A stretch of 64,000 bases of DNA from contig CP129469.1 of assembly GCA_030583665.1 (NCBI GenBank), forward strand, positions 3,153,043-3,217,042, written 5' to 3'. This document shows, in pieces, positions 16,676 through 26,089 of the stretch. The position numbers were made by a program, and so were the translations under genes. Source of the DNA: Candidatus Jettenia sp. AMX2. Lineage in GTDB: Bacteria; Planctomycetota; Brocadiia; Brocadiales; Brocadiaceae. The notes below the pieces were generated by a model. It did not search any database. It saw nothing but the letters and a program-made list of their open reading frames with translations, and was not told where the DNA came from. Position 1 is the first letter of the stretch. Every line of letters begins with the position of its first letter.

Positions 16676-18519
16676 CTGACATTCAAGAGGTTTTTCAGAG
16701 AAAAGATAAAATTTAATTGATTTTTTAGGAAGATAGATTAATCTACCCGGTAAAAACCTTCAGAAAAGAAAGGAAAAGGTATGCAGGGGAGTGAATCTTT
16801 TGAAATTCTAACTACCAAGAGACTTGATCACCTTCCTTTGGTATCAGCTTGTATGCGATACCTGGAAATTGGTCAGATTATCGACGAACTGGTTGATTCT
16901 CACAAACTCAATTGTGTAAGTACCGGAGAATGTCTCCAGGCAATGGTCTTGTCAATCCTGACCGGTCAGCATGCTCTGTACAAAGTCTCAGAAGTATTGG
17001 GTGACTATGATACCGAGATTGTTTTCCAGAAACAGATTAAGGCCGAGTCATTCCATGATAACCGGTTAGGGGCGGCACTGGATCAGATGTGGGAAGCCGG
17101 TTTGGGAATGTTGTATTCAAAGCTCATAGCAAAAGCTATCATGAAATACTCGCTAGGACTGGAGAAGCTGCATTTTGATACTACCAGTATTAGCCTGTAC
17201 GGTGCTTATGAGCAAGAAGAAGATGGGGATGACATTCCGAGAATTACGTATGGACATAGTAAGGATAAGAGAACAGACCTCAAGCAAGTACTATTTGGAA
17301 TGACGGTTAGTGGAGATGGGGGAGTTCCTCTTACAGGAAGGATTACCTCGGGGAACACCTCTGACAGCACGGAGAACCGGTTTAACCTGGAAACATTGCG
17401 AGAGATAGTGCCGGATATTTCCCGGAGCATCCTTGTTTCGGATAGTAAATTTTTTTCTGCCCCAACCGTAGAGATGGCCTTTGAGCAGGGGATTTCTTTT
17501 ATCAGTTTGATGCCAAAAACGGTAGGGATGTATGAGGAGATACTCAAGGAGGATAAGCCATCAGAGATTCTTTTGACTACCCCAGGTAGGAGAAAAGGAG
17601 AATATGAAGAGTACCGGGGGTTTTCTCTGATAGCACCTTATGTCTATAAGACAGACAACGCAGAGCAAAGACACAGGCAGATGAGGTTTGTGGTAGTGGA
17701 ATCAACCGCCCTTCAGAAACAGAAAGAAAGGGTATGGAAGGCAAAGAAAGAAAAGGAATATCAGGGGCTTACGAAACTTTCTCAGGGGATACAGAAAAGG
17801 GAATTTGCTTGTGAGGAGGATGCGCTGAGGGAAATTGATAAACTCAGAAAACAGATCAAGGTAGACTATCATAGGTTGGGCTTTGAGAGGGAGAAGAGAA
17901 CGGTTATTGAAAAAAGACAGCACAGAGGCCGACCAAGAGCAGGAGAACAACTTCCCCAGAGGGAGAGTTGGACAGTAAATCTCTCTTTTCAGGAAGACGC
18001 TGAGCACCTCTCTCAGAGTAAGCAAAGACTGAACAAATTCATTCTGGTAACGAATATTTTGGATTCTTCCCGGATGACTGATGCAGAGATTCTGAAGGCA
18101 TACAAGGGACAGTCTTCAGTGGAGACAAACTTTAAATGGGCTAAGAATCCTGCAGCAGTAGCTCCTATCTTCCTGAAGGATCCAAAGAGAATTGCGGTCT
18201 TAGGATTTGTTTATCTGGTAGCCCTTATGGTATATACGCTGATGCAACGGCAGATAAGACAGTCACTGAAAAGGGATCAGAAGAGCATACCGGGTAATAA
18301 GGGACTAACTGATAATCCAACAGGGAGAGTACTGTTTCAAAATATGAGAGGAATAGCTGTGGTTGTTGTCTCTCTTGGTGAGTCTGTCTTTAAGCAGGTT
18401 ACCAATTTTACGCAACTGCATGAGGATATTCTGAATTATTTCGCCTTTGATACTGCAATCTATCAATCATTAAAAACGATTTCTTCTGCTTAAGAAGAAA
18501 AAAACCTCTTGAATGTCAG
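16676..18519 (+). mobile_element. IS1634-like insertion sequence, complete
   Basis: The element is 1844 bp long and bounded by perfect 20-bp terminal inverted repeats, CTGACATTCAAGAGGTTTTT at the left and its complement at the right. It is flanked by a six-base direct repeat ATACAA (16670-16675 and 18520-18525), the target-site duplication. It carries one transposase gene. Size, duplication length and transposase type fit the IS1634 family of the IS4 group. The ends resemble those of a 124-bp element at 44760-44883. It is probably competent for movement. Confidence 0.93.
16781..18493 (+). CDS. IS1634-like DDE transposase
   Basis: A 570-residue protein, full length for the family, with no frameshift. 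The DDE triad can be placed at Asp in LHFDTTSISLYG (about residue 132), Asp in LVSDSKFF (about 222) and Glu in SSVETNFKWAKNP (about 450). The last lies in the segment with the conserved AAVAPIFLKDPKRI that follows in IS1634-type enzymes. A charged insertion of about 150 residues lies between the second Asp and the Glu. The ATG is preceded by AAAGGAAAAGG. It cuts and joins the element's ends, and may also act on the MITE at 44760. Confidence 0.93.
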   Translation: MQGSESFEILTTKRLDHLPLVSACMRYLEIGQIIDELVDSHKLNCVSTGECLQAMVLSILTGQHALYKVSEVLGDYDTEIVFQKQIKAESFHDNRLGAALDQMWEAGLGMLYSKLIAKAIMKYSLGLEKLHFDTTSISLYGAYEQEEDGDDIPRITYGHSKDKRTDLKQVLFGMTVSGDGGVPLTGRITSGNTSDSTENRFNLETLREIVPDISRSILVSDSKFFSAPTVEMAFEQGISFISLMPKTVGMYEEILKEDKPSEILLTTPGRRKGEYEEYRGFSLIAPYVYKTDNAEQRHRQMRFVVVESTALQKQKERVWKAKKEKEYQGLTKLSQGIQKREFACEEDALREIDKLRKQIKVDYHRLGFEREKRTVIEKRQHRGRPRAGEQLPQRESWTVNLSFQEDAEHLSQSKQRLNKFILVTNILDSSRMTDAEILKAYKGQSSVETNFKWAKNPAAVAPIFLKDPKRIAVLGFVYLVALMVYTLMQRQIRQSLKRDQKSIPGNKGLTDNPTGRVLFQNMRGIAVVVVSLGESVFKQVTNFTQLHEDILNYFAFDTAIYQSLKTISSA

Positions 18520-19416
18520 ATACAACAGGCATGCTTGTCCTTCTCCGGCTTCACCCGAAAGAACGTGCGGAACAGAAGCCTGCCCAGCCAGCGTGGGGCT
18601 GGCGGTATACCCATCACACGAGCAGACAAGCCGTCGCCGGTTCGGATCGCTTCTCCATCGCTAAAGCGAATCCAGTTCTCCAGTTCGCGCACAAAATCAG
18701 GATTGTTGATCTGCATCGTATTACCCTGCACGACATATTCTAGAACTTTTTCTATAGCTTTGTGCCCTGTCAGCAACACGACAGCAACGCCATGTCCGGT
18801 TCCAGCCGCTTCGAGCATTCTAAGATCTTCAGTGCTCAGCGGTTTACCGTCAAAGACGGTTCGTGTGCATTGCCGATAGGGGATCGCCTTGAAAAGGGAT
18901 GATTCTTCCGCCTCCGACCGTTCCAGAACAACTGTTATTGCACCGGATGCAGAGATGAATTCCACATTGCCTATGAATCCAAGCGCCCTTGCCGCCTGGA
19001 CAAGGTTCTCGGCAGCGCACCCCAGCGACACGTAGAGATGATGATCATCAGGGTCGACTACCGGTGTGCGCCGGGACAGATCTGGCAGGATGGTAATGGA
19101 TCGATTTTCGATTTGAAATCGCCAGCATTGAGTGTTATGCCCGGATGGCGCCAGTATAGCGTAACGGACGATCTCTTTCAGCAGCATTGCCTCATCGGAC
19201 AATGCGCCTTCCGAATGGCGCCATATGCTCTTCACCGCTTCCTGGTAGTTCATGTTATACAACCAGGCTCCATATCGGTAACATATAACACTTTATATCC
19301 CTCCTGACTGAAATGTTTTCCAATCTGTTTATCAACTTTTATTCCAAACGGGATTGAAAAACGGCCTGTCCCAACTCCGATTTCTATTCCTTATGTATGC
19401 ATTATGTTTACATTTC

Positions 19417-20304
19417 TTACTTAAGACGGTCAATTGTATAGCCACCCGGCTTACCAAGAAAAGGAATTGCTAACATACCTGGCAGCATTGCACAATGTTT
19501 TGCATTACGGAAATTCCAGAGGCCTATAGTCATGCCTTCGTGTCCCATACGCGGCTGGTCCCGGTAGGTACCCAGAAACCGGTCCCACAACGGCAGGTTA
19601 AAACCGAAGTTGGAGTTGGTCTCGTAATATACCACGGAGTGATGCACCCGGTGCATTTCCGGGGTCACGACGATCCAGCGCAGCACGCGGTCCAAACCAC
19701 GCAGGATACGTACGTTGCCATGGTTGAACATAGATGTGGCATTCAGGAGTACCTCGAATATAATCACGCCCAGCACAGGCGGACCCAGCACCTTAATTAC
19801 CCCGAATTTGATCACCATGGATAAAATGATCTCAAAAGGATGAAACCGGAGTCCTGTGGTAACATCGAAGTCCAAATCTGCGTGGTGTACACGGTGTATT
19901 CTCCAGAAGACAGGGATGACGTGGAATATTACGTGCTGCAGGTAGATCACAAAATCCATAACTATTACCGACAATGCAACGGCAAGGCTATACGGTGCCG
20001 AAAAATTATTAAAGATGCCCCATCCATGCTCCTGTGCAAATACTGCCATACCAACGGCAGCTCCCGGAAAAATGATACGTAACAGGAAGCTATTCATGAG
20101 TACAATGCCTAGGTTATTGCTCCACCGGAGTGCCTTCGAAACCGTAAGTACCCGTCTCGGCGCCATAAACTCCCACAAAGCCATAATCAGCAGGATGCTG
20201 AAAAAACACGCAAGGCGAATGGTTATCTCATAGTTTATGACGAATTCACTAATATCCGTATTTTTTACCTGGTGAAAAGTAGTATCTGCATACTTCGAAA
20301 ACAT
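19417..20304 (-). CDS. Sterol desaturase / fatty acid hydroxylase family protein
   Basis: A 295-residue integral membrane di-iron protein. Three to four hydrophobic segments lie in the first 130 residues. The histidine clusters expected for the family are present: HVIFH, HRVHH, then MFNHG and MHRVHHS. These bind the di-iron centre that hydroxylates or desaturates lipids using O2. In a predominantly anaerobic organism the substrate is unclear; hopanoid, sterol-like or alkyl lipid modification are all possible. It is the first of two same-strand genes but is 113 bases from the lipoprotein gene upstream of it, so an operon is only possible. Confidence 0.88.
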   Translation of the reverse strand: MFSKYADTTFHQVKNTDISEFVINYEITIRLACFFSILLIMALWEFMAPRRVLTVSKALRWSNNLGIVLMNSFLLRIIFPGAAVGMAVFAQEHGWGIFNNFSAPYSLAVALSVIVMDFVIYLQHVIFHVIPVFWRIHRVHHADLDFDVTTGLRFHPFEIILSMVIKFGVIKVLGPPVLGVIIFEVLLNATSMFNHGNVRILRGLDRVLRWIVVTPEMHRVHHSVVYYETNSNFGFNLPLWDRFLGTYRDQPRMGHEGMTIGLWNFRNAKHCAMLPGMLAIPFLGKPGGYTIDRLK

Positions 20305-20417
20305 TATGAATGTGCCGTTTTTGTTAGAAAAGTAAAAATAATTCCAGGAAGGTGCTTATTCAGGAGTGAAGCAGAGACGAACTGCAATACGCCTCTGCTC
20401 CCTTCATTTTTTCACAT

Positions 20418-21245
20418 TTATTTCGGGTGTTCAGGATGCTCGGGTTGTTTAGGATGTTCCCGTTCAGCAGAAACAGGATGTTTTTCCCAAAGACCTTCTT
20501 TCTCGTCGTATTTCCAGGTATATCTTTCCTTGCCATCTACCTTATGAACAGAAATGCTGTCCTCATCAACCTGCAATTCATCCTTAGTCTTACCCCGCAC
20601 AAAGAAGTCAAGATTATACATCTTGCCATCCACACCTTCAAATTCAGCGCAAATAACAAACTCATCTTCTTTTGTTCGTACAAGTTTGTCATGATGCACC
20701 TTATCAAGCATCAACTCCAGCCATTCACCTGTCGTTTCATCGTAGTGTAAAAAAATATCCTCTTCTGTATAATCCGCAATAAATTCTTCGACAACATTTG
20801 CTACATCCTCAAGTGTTATTTTTTCTGCAGAAACAACCGCTTTTAACGGATGCTCTTTTTCTTCTGCAAGCTTCTCTGTACCTGCGGGATGTTCGTTTTC
20901 TGATGGTACCGCTCGTGTTTCTTCAGGATGCTCATTTTCCTCTGCAGGTTTTTCAACAGCCGCGGGGTGTTCTTCCTCATGTTGTAAAGATTTTGTTTCT
21001 GCAGGATGTTCCTCTTCCTCCTCAGGTCTCTGTGTATCTACCGGATGTTCATCTTCTGGCTGTACAGCTCGTGTTTCTTCGGGATGCTCCTTTTCCTCTG
21101 CAGGTTTCTCAGTAGCTGCAGGGTGTTCCTTCTCAGGCTTCCCGTTTGTTGGATGTTCGGGAGCACATGAGGTAATCCATCCCATAGCAAATGTTAAAAT
21201 AATTATGCTGACAATTGCTTTGTAGCGTATGGTCGGTAAAAACAT
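20418..21245 (-). CDS. Repeat-rich lipoprotein with EHP tandem repeats
   Basis: A 275-residue protein I do not recognise. Lipobox ITSC lies at about residue 27, and the mature N-terminus begins APEHP. Eight or nine units of about 13 residues, each starting EHP and rich in Glu, Pro and Thr (such as EHPEETRAVQPED), span residues 29-140. A compact domain of about 115 residues follows, with EEFIADYTEEDIFLHYDE and a WKYDEKEGLW segment. The end again has EHP (PEHPEHPK). A good ribosome site, AAAGGAGG, precedes the ATG. The repeats could be a spacer to lift the domain off the outer membrane, or could bind metal through His and Glu. Function unknown. Confidence 0.75.
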   Translation of the reverse strand: MFLPTIRYKAIVSIIILTFAMGWITSCAPEHPTNGKPEKEHPAATEKPAEEKEHPEETRAVQPEDEHPVDTQRPEEEEEHPAETKSLQHEEEHPAAVEKPAEENEHPEETRAVPSENEHPAGTEKLAEEKEHPLKAVVSAEKITLEDVANVVEEFIADYTEEDIFLHYDETTGEWLELMLDKVHHDKLVRTKEDEFVICAEFEGVDGKMYNLDFFVRGKTKDELQVDEDSISVHKVDGKERYTWKYDEKEGLWEKHPVSAEREHPKQPEHPEHPK

Positions 21246-21901
21246 TATTGTTCCTCCTTTCGGGAGAAGTAAGTGTAATATATCAATCTAAGTCTTCAGG
21301 ACATATAACAGAGCATAATAGGGTAAAACAAAACGTGATACCTTGATTTAATTCCCGCTTTACCACCTCCTTTTCCATAAAATTCTTGCAAGAATTTGGT
21401 TTTTTTGAAAAAACTAGCGTAATGTAAAAAACTTATTCTGTCAATGAAAAGTGTGTGTGCATATTCATCGTGAACAACTATAATAGATAGTATTATTGTT
21501 TTCATGTCAAGAAATAATTAGAAAGCATGTTCGCAAAGACGGATGCAGCAGGGAAAGTAAAACTAAAACCACAGATTGCACGGATTTAAAGAAGTGGAAC
21601 AGGGAATTGGCAGGCACTGCCTGCCCTACATAAAAAGCGTGCTTTAACATCACGAAGAAGGATATAGCCAAAAGATTCTTTTAAAAAACTTTTTCTTTGT
21701 GTGCTTCGTGTTGAAAACAATTTAATGTAGGGTGGGCACCGCCCACCAAATAAAACCGTTTTTTGTCGTTGCGAGGAGCGAAGCAACGAAGCAATCTCAC
21801 GGACATGGGTGAGAGATTGCTTTGGAAAAGACCCTCGCAATGACCGGAGAAGGAATCCTGTGGAGATGTTCGGTTTCATCCCTGGAATACTCTATATTAT
21901 C
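21246..21901. repeat. Gene-free stretch with REP-like hairpins
   Basis: No supported gene in 656 bases. Bases 21605-21635 carry GGCAGGCACTGCCTGCCCTAC, and 21728-21748 carry GGTGGGCACCGCCCACC. Bases 21769-21845 form a long imperfect inverted repeat with GTTGCGAGGAGCGAAG at one end and CCCTCGCAATGAC at the other. Bases 21860-21895 carry TTCGGTTTCATCCCTGG, which recurs inverted at 27302-27340. The same units recur at 27.3-27.7 kb, 31.4-32.0 kb and 58.0-58.2 kb. Confidence 0.75.
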
Positions 21902-23032
21902 CTAAGTCATGGTTTTTTGAAACCTTCGCGAAGCGAACCAGAGGGTCAGGACACCCAGAATCATCAGGGAAAGCATTTGGGGCCAGAGGATTTCTGCCCC
22001 GGTTCCTTTCAGAAATATTCCACGAACAATCTCCAGGAAGTATCTGAGTGGATTCAGATAGGTAATCCACTGGATCACCATGGGCATATTTGCAATGGGG
22101 AACATAAACCCTGAAAGAAGTACCGCAGGAAAATAAAAAAAGAAGGTACTCATCATTGCCTGCTGCTGGGTCTGGCTTATTGTTGAGATAAACAGCCCGA
22201 TTCCAAGCGTGGTCATGATATACAGTGCCGTAGCAAGGAAAAGGAGAAACAGGTTACCTCTGACAGGCACTTCAAACCAGAAAACCCCTATCAGGGTAAC
22301 CAGTATCACATCTGCAAACCCGATAAGTGCAAAGGGTACCGTTTTGCCGAGGATAAATTCAAGTTGTCTTATTGGGGTAACCATAATCTGTTCAATCGTT
22401 CCTATCTCTTTTTCCCGTACAACCGCCATACTGGTCAGCATCAGGGTAATAAGCATAACAATGATTGCAATGACACCTGGCACATAGAAATTCCTGCTTT
22501 CAAGATTTTCATTGAACCATGCACGTGTTTGCATATCAACCCCGACGGGCATTTGATAAGAGCCTTTTATCTGGGTAAGGCGGGTTGTCATAATCTTTTT
22601 TGAAAACTGTGCAACGATCCTTGAGCTGTAATCAAGCACTACTCCGGCAGTATTTGAATCAGTCCCATCCACAAGTAACTGCACTTGTACTGACCTGCCT
22701 GCCCGTAAATCCTCCTCAAACCCATGGTTCATACGAATAACTGCCCGCACCCTGCCGCGGTCAAGAAGCTCCCTCGCCCGCTTTTCATTGTTTACATATT
22801 CCACCACCCGGAAATAGCCTGATTTGACAAAGCGTGCCGTAAGTTCACGGCTGGCCACCGTGTTGTCAAGGTCATAGACGGCTGTAGTAATATTCCTGAC
22901 ATCCGTCGTGACAGCATATCCGAATACAAGTGTCTGGAGTACGGGCATGACAAAAATGATTCCCATCATCTTCCGGTCACGAATCATCTGAATAAATTCT
23001 TTAATAAGGATTTGTTTTATCCGTTCAAGCAT
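21902..23032 (-). CDS. ABC-2 type exporter permease (YbhR-like)
   Basis: About 376 residues from ATG 23032 (MLERIKQILIKEF); longer starts would run further into the preceding gene. One membrane helix near residue 25 (MMGIIFVMPVLQTLVFGYAV) is followed by a large outside domain of about 150 residues. Five C-terminal helices follow, with EKEIGTIEQIMVTPI at their start. This is the ABC-2 (PF12698-like) layout. It is the last gene of a five-gene exporter operon and pairs with the permease at 23037-24185, overlapping or abutting it. Substrate unknown; E. coli YbhGFSR exports drugs and cations. Confidence 0.9.
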   Translation of the reverse strand: MLERIKQILIKEFIQMIRDRKMMGIIFVMPVLQTLVFGYAVTTDVRNITTAVYDLDNTVASRELTARFVKSGYFRVVEYVNNEKRARELLDRGRVRAVIRMNHGFEEDLRAGRSVQVQLLVDGTDSNTAGVVLDYSSRIVAQFSKKIMTTRLTQIKGSYQMPVGVDMQTRAWFNENLESRNFYVPGVIAIIVMLITLMLTSMAVVREKEIGTIEQIMVTPIRQLEFILGKTVPFALIGFADVILVTLIGVFWFEVPVRGNLFLLFLATALYIMTTLGIGLFISTISQTQQQAMMSTFFFYFPAVLLSGFMFPIANMPMVIQWITYLNPLRYFLEIVRGIFLKGTGAEILWPQMLSLMILGVLTLWFASRRFQKTMT

Positions 23033-23036
23033 TCTT

Positions 23037-24185
23037 TTACTCCAGCTTTTTGTTAAAACCAGCAATGGCAAGGACAACCATTATGACACCAAACAATGTC
23101 AGCAAAACCGCTTCCCTAGCTAAAACATCGAGTCCTACACCCTTGAGGTAGAGGCCTTTAAGCAGCGTCACAAAATAGGCTGCCGGAATGAAATATGTTA
23201 TTATCTGAATGGCCTGTGGCATATTGTCAACTGCATACATAAAACCTGAGAGAAGAAATGAGGGGAGAAACGTTGCCACCATGGCAAGCTGGCTAGCCAG
23301 AAGCTGCGTTTTTGTTATGATACTTATCACCATCCCCAGTGAGAGTGCACCGATAAGAAATATGGCTGCCATAGCAAAAAGGAGTCCAATGCTTCCGCGA
23401 AACGGTACATGAAAGAGGAATTCACCCATAAGAACGGCAATAAGGACATCAAACATTCCGATGGCGAAATAGGGAAAGAGTTTTCCGAGTATAAGTTCAC
23501 TCCCCCTGACAGGTGTTGAAATAAGTTGCTCCATCGTGCCCCGTTCCCATTCGCGCGCAATGGTAAGAGAGGTAAGAAGTGCTGCAATCACCATCATAAT
23601 TACAGCAATAAGCCCAGGAACAATGTAGTTTTTTGATTCAAGGTCTGCATTAAACCAGGCCCTTGGCCTCAGATCAACAGGATTGCCAATCCTGTGTGCT
23701 CCTCCCATGCGTTCTACCTGTTTAAGGACCAGACCCCTTGAATAGGCAAAGGTAACGGCATCAACATAGCCCATTGCTATTGTCGCCGTGCTGGAGTCGC
23801 TTCCATCCACGATCAACTGGGTGGAAACCCTGCGGCCTGAGTTGATTCGCTCATCAAAATCGGACGGTATGATGAGGGCTATAAAAGCCTTCCCGGAATC
23901 TATTGCACGTTCAATATCACGGTAATTGTTTACATGAGCTTTGAGTGAAAAGTACCGGGACCCGGTGAACCCGCTGATAAATTCCCTGCTCACCGGAGAT
24001 TCGTTCTGATCCCAGATCACCATCGGCACCCGGTCAACATCAAGAGTAAGGGCATATCCGAAAAGGAGCAGCAGAATCATGGGAATAGCGATAGCCATCA
24101 CCAGACTGCGCGGATCGCGTTTAATGTGCAGAAACTCTTTACGGGCAATAGCCCAAAACCTGTTTAATTTCAAGACTATATCCAT
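23037..24185 (-). CDS. ABC-2 type exporter permease (YbhS-like)
   Basis: A 382-residue protein paralogous to its downstream neighbour. An N-terminal helix (MAIAIPMILLLLFGYAL) is followed by an extracytoplasmic domain with SQ.IVDGSDSSTA-type sequence. Five further helices then follow, with REWERGTMEQLISTPVRGSE at the cytoplasmic turn. Two related half-permeases should form the channel. AAAGG lies immediately before the ATG, so initiation may depend on translational coupling with the ATPase gene that ends 7 bases upstream. Confidence 0.9.
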   Translation of the reverse strand: MDIVLKLNRFWAIARKEFLHIKRDPRSLVMAIAIPMILLLLFGYALTLDVDRVPMVIWDQNESPVSREFISGFTGSRYFSLKAHVNNYRDIERAIDSGKAFIALIIPSDFDERINSGRRVSTQLIVDGSDSSTATIAMGYVDAVTFAYSRGLVLKQVERMGGAHRIGNPVDLRPRAWFNADLESKNYIVPGLIAVIMMVIAALLTSLTIAREWERGTMEQLISTPVRGSELILGKLFPYFAIGMFDVLIAVLMGEFLFHVPFRGSIGLLFAMAAIFLIGALSLGMVISIITKTQLLASQLAMVATFLPSFLLSGFMYAVDNMPQAIQIITYFIPAAYFVTLLKGLYLKGVGLDVLAREAVLLTLFGVIMVVLAIAGFNKKLE

Positions 24186-24192
24186 CCTTTAT

Positions 24193-25149
24193 TCATCTTT
24201 GGCGCTCACGATCATAAGTCTCGATGAGCGAAATAAATACATCCTCCATGGATGGCATGACTTTTTCAATACGGGCAACCTCGTACCCTTTTCCGGCAAG
24301 CAGTTTCCGTATCGATTCTTTTGCTGATACTGTATGGGCGGTGACAACATGAAGCACGTTTCCGAACAGCGCTACCTCTTTGATGTCTGAGAGCTTGCCA
24401 ATCTGATCCATTGCTTCCTGTGGCCTGTTGCATACCACCTCCAGAATGTCATCTTTCGTGAGCTCCATCTTGAGATATTCCGGAGACCCCAGGGCAATCA
24501 GCTCTCCCCTGTAGATCAGCCCGATCCTGTCACAATATTCAGCCTCATCCATATAGTGGGTTGTCACAAACACCGTAACACCACTGCCGGAAAGTTCGTA
24601 GATCAGTTCCCAGAACCGGCGGCGGCTTATCGGGTCTACCCCGGAGGTAGGCTCATCAAGAAAGATAATCGACGGCTCGTGCAGGATTGCGCAGCCAAGT
24701 GCCAGCCTTTGCTTCCAGCCTCCTGACAGAATTGCTGTTTTAGAATGGCGATGATCCCTGAGCCCTGCCATATCAAGGACCCATTCCTTCCTTTCCTCTT
24801 TTCTCTCCGCCGGTAGCCGGTATATTCCGCTGTAGAAATTAATGTTTTCCTCTACCGTCAGGTCCTCGTAAAGGGAAAATTTCTGGCTCATGTACCCGAT
24901 ATGTTCTTTGATCTTTTCCTGTTGGGTACGGATATCAAATCCGCCAACGGTGCCGGTTCCTCCGGTTGGAGCAAGAATTCCGCAAAGCATGCGTATCGTT
25001 GTAGACTTGCCTGCACCGTTCGGTCCGAGGAATCCGAAAATCTCACCTTTAAAAACCTCAAAACTGATACGATTCACAGCAAAGAAATCACCAAAACGCC
25101 TCTCAAGATTCTCTACGACTACCGCTTTTTTTTCTCCTGTACTATTCAA
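24193..25149 (-). CDS. ABC exporter ATPase, second of two
   Basis: The ATP-binding domain runs from VVVENLERRFGDFF, with Walker A GPNGAGKST, signature LSGGWKQRLALGCA and Walker B IIFLDEPTSGVDP. A C-terminal regulatory domain ends at the ELTKDDILE to SMEDVFISLIE region. The signature's Trp (LSGGW) is unusual but conserved in some YbhF-like proteins. I favour the TTG at 25149: it follows AAAGGAGG by ten bases and overlaps the stop of the preceding gene by 8 bases, giving 318 residues. An ATG at 25221 would overlap by 80 bases. Confidence 0.87.
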   Translation of the reverse strand: MNSTGEKKAVVVENLERRFGDFFAVNRISFEVFKGEIFGFLGPNGAGKSTTIRMLCGILAPTGGTGTVGGFDIRTQQEKIKEHIGYMSQKFSLYEDLTVEENINFYSGIYRLPAERKEERKEWVLDMAGLRDHRHSKTAILSGGWKQRLALGCAILHEPSIIFLDEPTSGVDPISRRRFWELIYELSGSGVTVFVTTHYMDEAEYCDRIGLIYRGELIALGSPEYLKMELTKDDILEVVCNRPQEAMDQIGKLSDIKEVALFGNVLHVVTAHTVSAKESIRKLLAGKGYEVARIEKVMPSMEDVFISLIETYDRERQR

Positions 25150-26083
25150 GTCGGTTGCTTTCCTCCTTTTGACCTGCAAGAACGGAGACAAAGACATCCT
25201 CAAGCGAGGGTTCGATAACACGGATACTTTTGATGGCTAGCCCCGCACGATTCAATATTTTTTCTGTTTCTGCTGTGACAGCAGCGGGATTTTTTGCTGC
25301 GATATGTACCTTGTCACCAAAAAGACCAACCGAATCTTCCTTTAATTTTTCACGTAGCAGGTGGCTGGCGTTCCGGGGGTCAGAAGCGCGGACCTCAATT
25401 ACTGTTCCGTGCATAAACTTTTTCACCTCTGCAGGGGTACCGGCTGTGAGCATCTTTCCCTTATGAATAAGTCCTACCCTTGTGCATCTCTCCGCTTCAT
25501 CCAGATAGGATGTAGACACAAAGATTGTCACCTTTTCTTTCAAAAGCTGATAGAGAATCCTCCAGAAATCTCGGCGTGACACGGGGTCTACCCCATTTGT
25601 AGGCTCGTCCAGAAAAAGAACTTTTGGTGTATGAATAAGAGCACAGACAAGGCCCAGTTTTTGTTTCATGCCGCCAGAAAGATTGCCGGCAAGCCGTTTT
25701 CTGAACGGCGCGAGATTGCTGAATCCCAGAAGTTCTTCAATCCTTTCCTTCCTTTCCTTCCGGGGAACACTGTAAATATCTGCATAGAAATATATGTTTT
25801 CCATTACGGAAAGGTCTGGATACAGGCCGAATCTCTGACTCATATAACCAATCCCTTCTTTCAACAACTCCGCATCTTTTACCGTATGTTTCCCGGCAAT
25901 CCAGGCAGCACCGCCAGATGGTTCCATAAGAGAGGTAAGCAGCCGTATCGTTGTGGTTTTTCCTGCGCCATCAGGACCAACAAGACCAAAGATTTCGCCT
26001 TCGGCAACATTCAGGGTAAGATTGTCCACGGCCTTCAGCGGTCCAAAATATTTTGTCAGTTTCTCCGTTTTTATCATATCCAT
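25142..26083 (-). CDS. ABC exporter ATPase, first of two
   Basis: A 313-residue ATPase: Walker A GPDGAGKTT, signature LSGGMKQKLGLVCA, Walker B VLFLDEPTNGVDP and the switch-like STSYLDEAERC. The same C-terminal domain ends in EPSLEDVFVSVLA. In E. coli YbhF the two ATPase halves are fused; here they are separate, adjacent genes with a short overlap. Together they should power the permease pair downstream. The membrane-fusion gene ends 6 bases before its ATG. Confidence 0.9.
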   Translation of the reverse strand: MDMIKTEKLTKYFGPLKAVDNLTLNVAEGEIFGLVGPDGAGKTTTIRLLTSLMEPSGGAAWIAGKHTVKDAELLKEGIGYMSQRFGLYPDLSVMENIYFYADIYSVPRKERKERIEELLGFSNLAPFRKRLAGNLSGGMKQKLGLVCALIHTPKVLFLDEPTNGVDPVSRRDFWRILYQLLKEKVTIFVSTSYLDEAERCTRVGLIHKGKMLTAGTPAEVKKFMHGTVIEVRASDPRNASHLLREKLKEDSVGLFGDKVHIAAKNPAAVTAETEKILNRAGLAIKSIRVIEPSLEDVFVSVLAGQKEESNRLE

Positions 26084-26089
26084 AGTACC

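Larger units (their letters stand above)
16390..19253 (-). pseudogene. Acg-like FMN nitroreductase, split by an insertion sequence
   Basis: The gene starts at ATG 19253 (weak GGAGCC site) and runs to 18520. It is then interrupted by the IS1634-like element and resumes at 16669-16390. Removing the element and one copy of the six-base target duplication joins the halves in frame (…HACC-IRSSAG…) to give 337 residues, the usual length for Acg-type nitroreductases. The N-terminal half has APSGHNTQCWRF (FMN site). The C-terminal half has HWVEAGRCYERFALQATALG. Apart from the insertion the reading frame looks intact, so the event is recent. As it stands the gene cannot make the full enzyme. Confidence 0.85.

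Noticed and set aside
20800-21200. CRISPR-like array suggested by repeats of constant period
   Set aside because: The repeats are the 39-base coding units of the EHP lipoprotein, without unique spacers.
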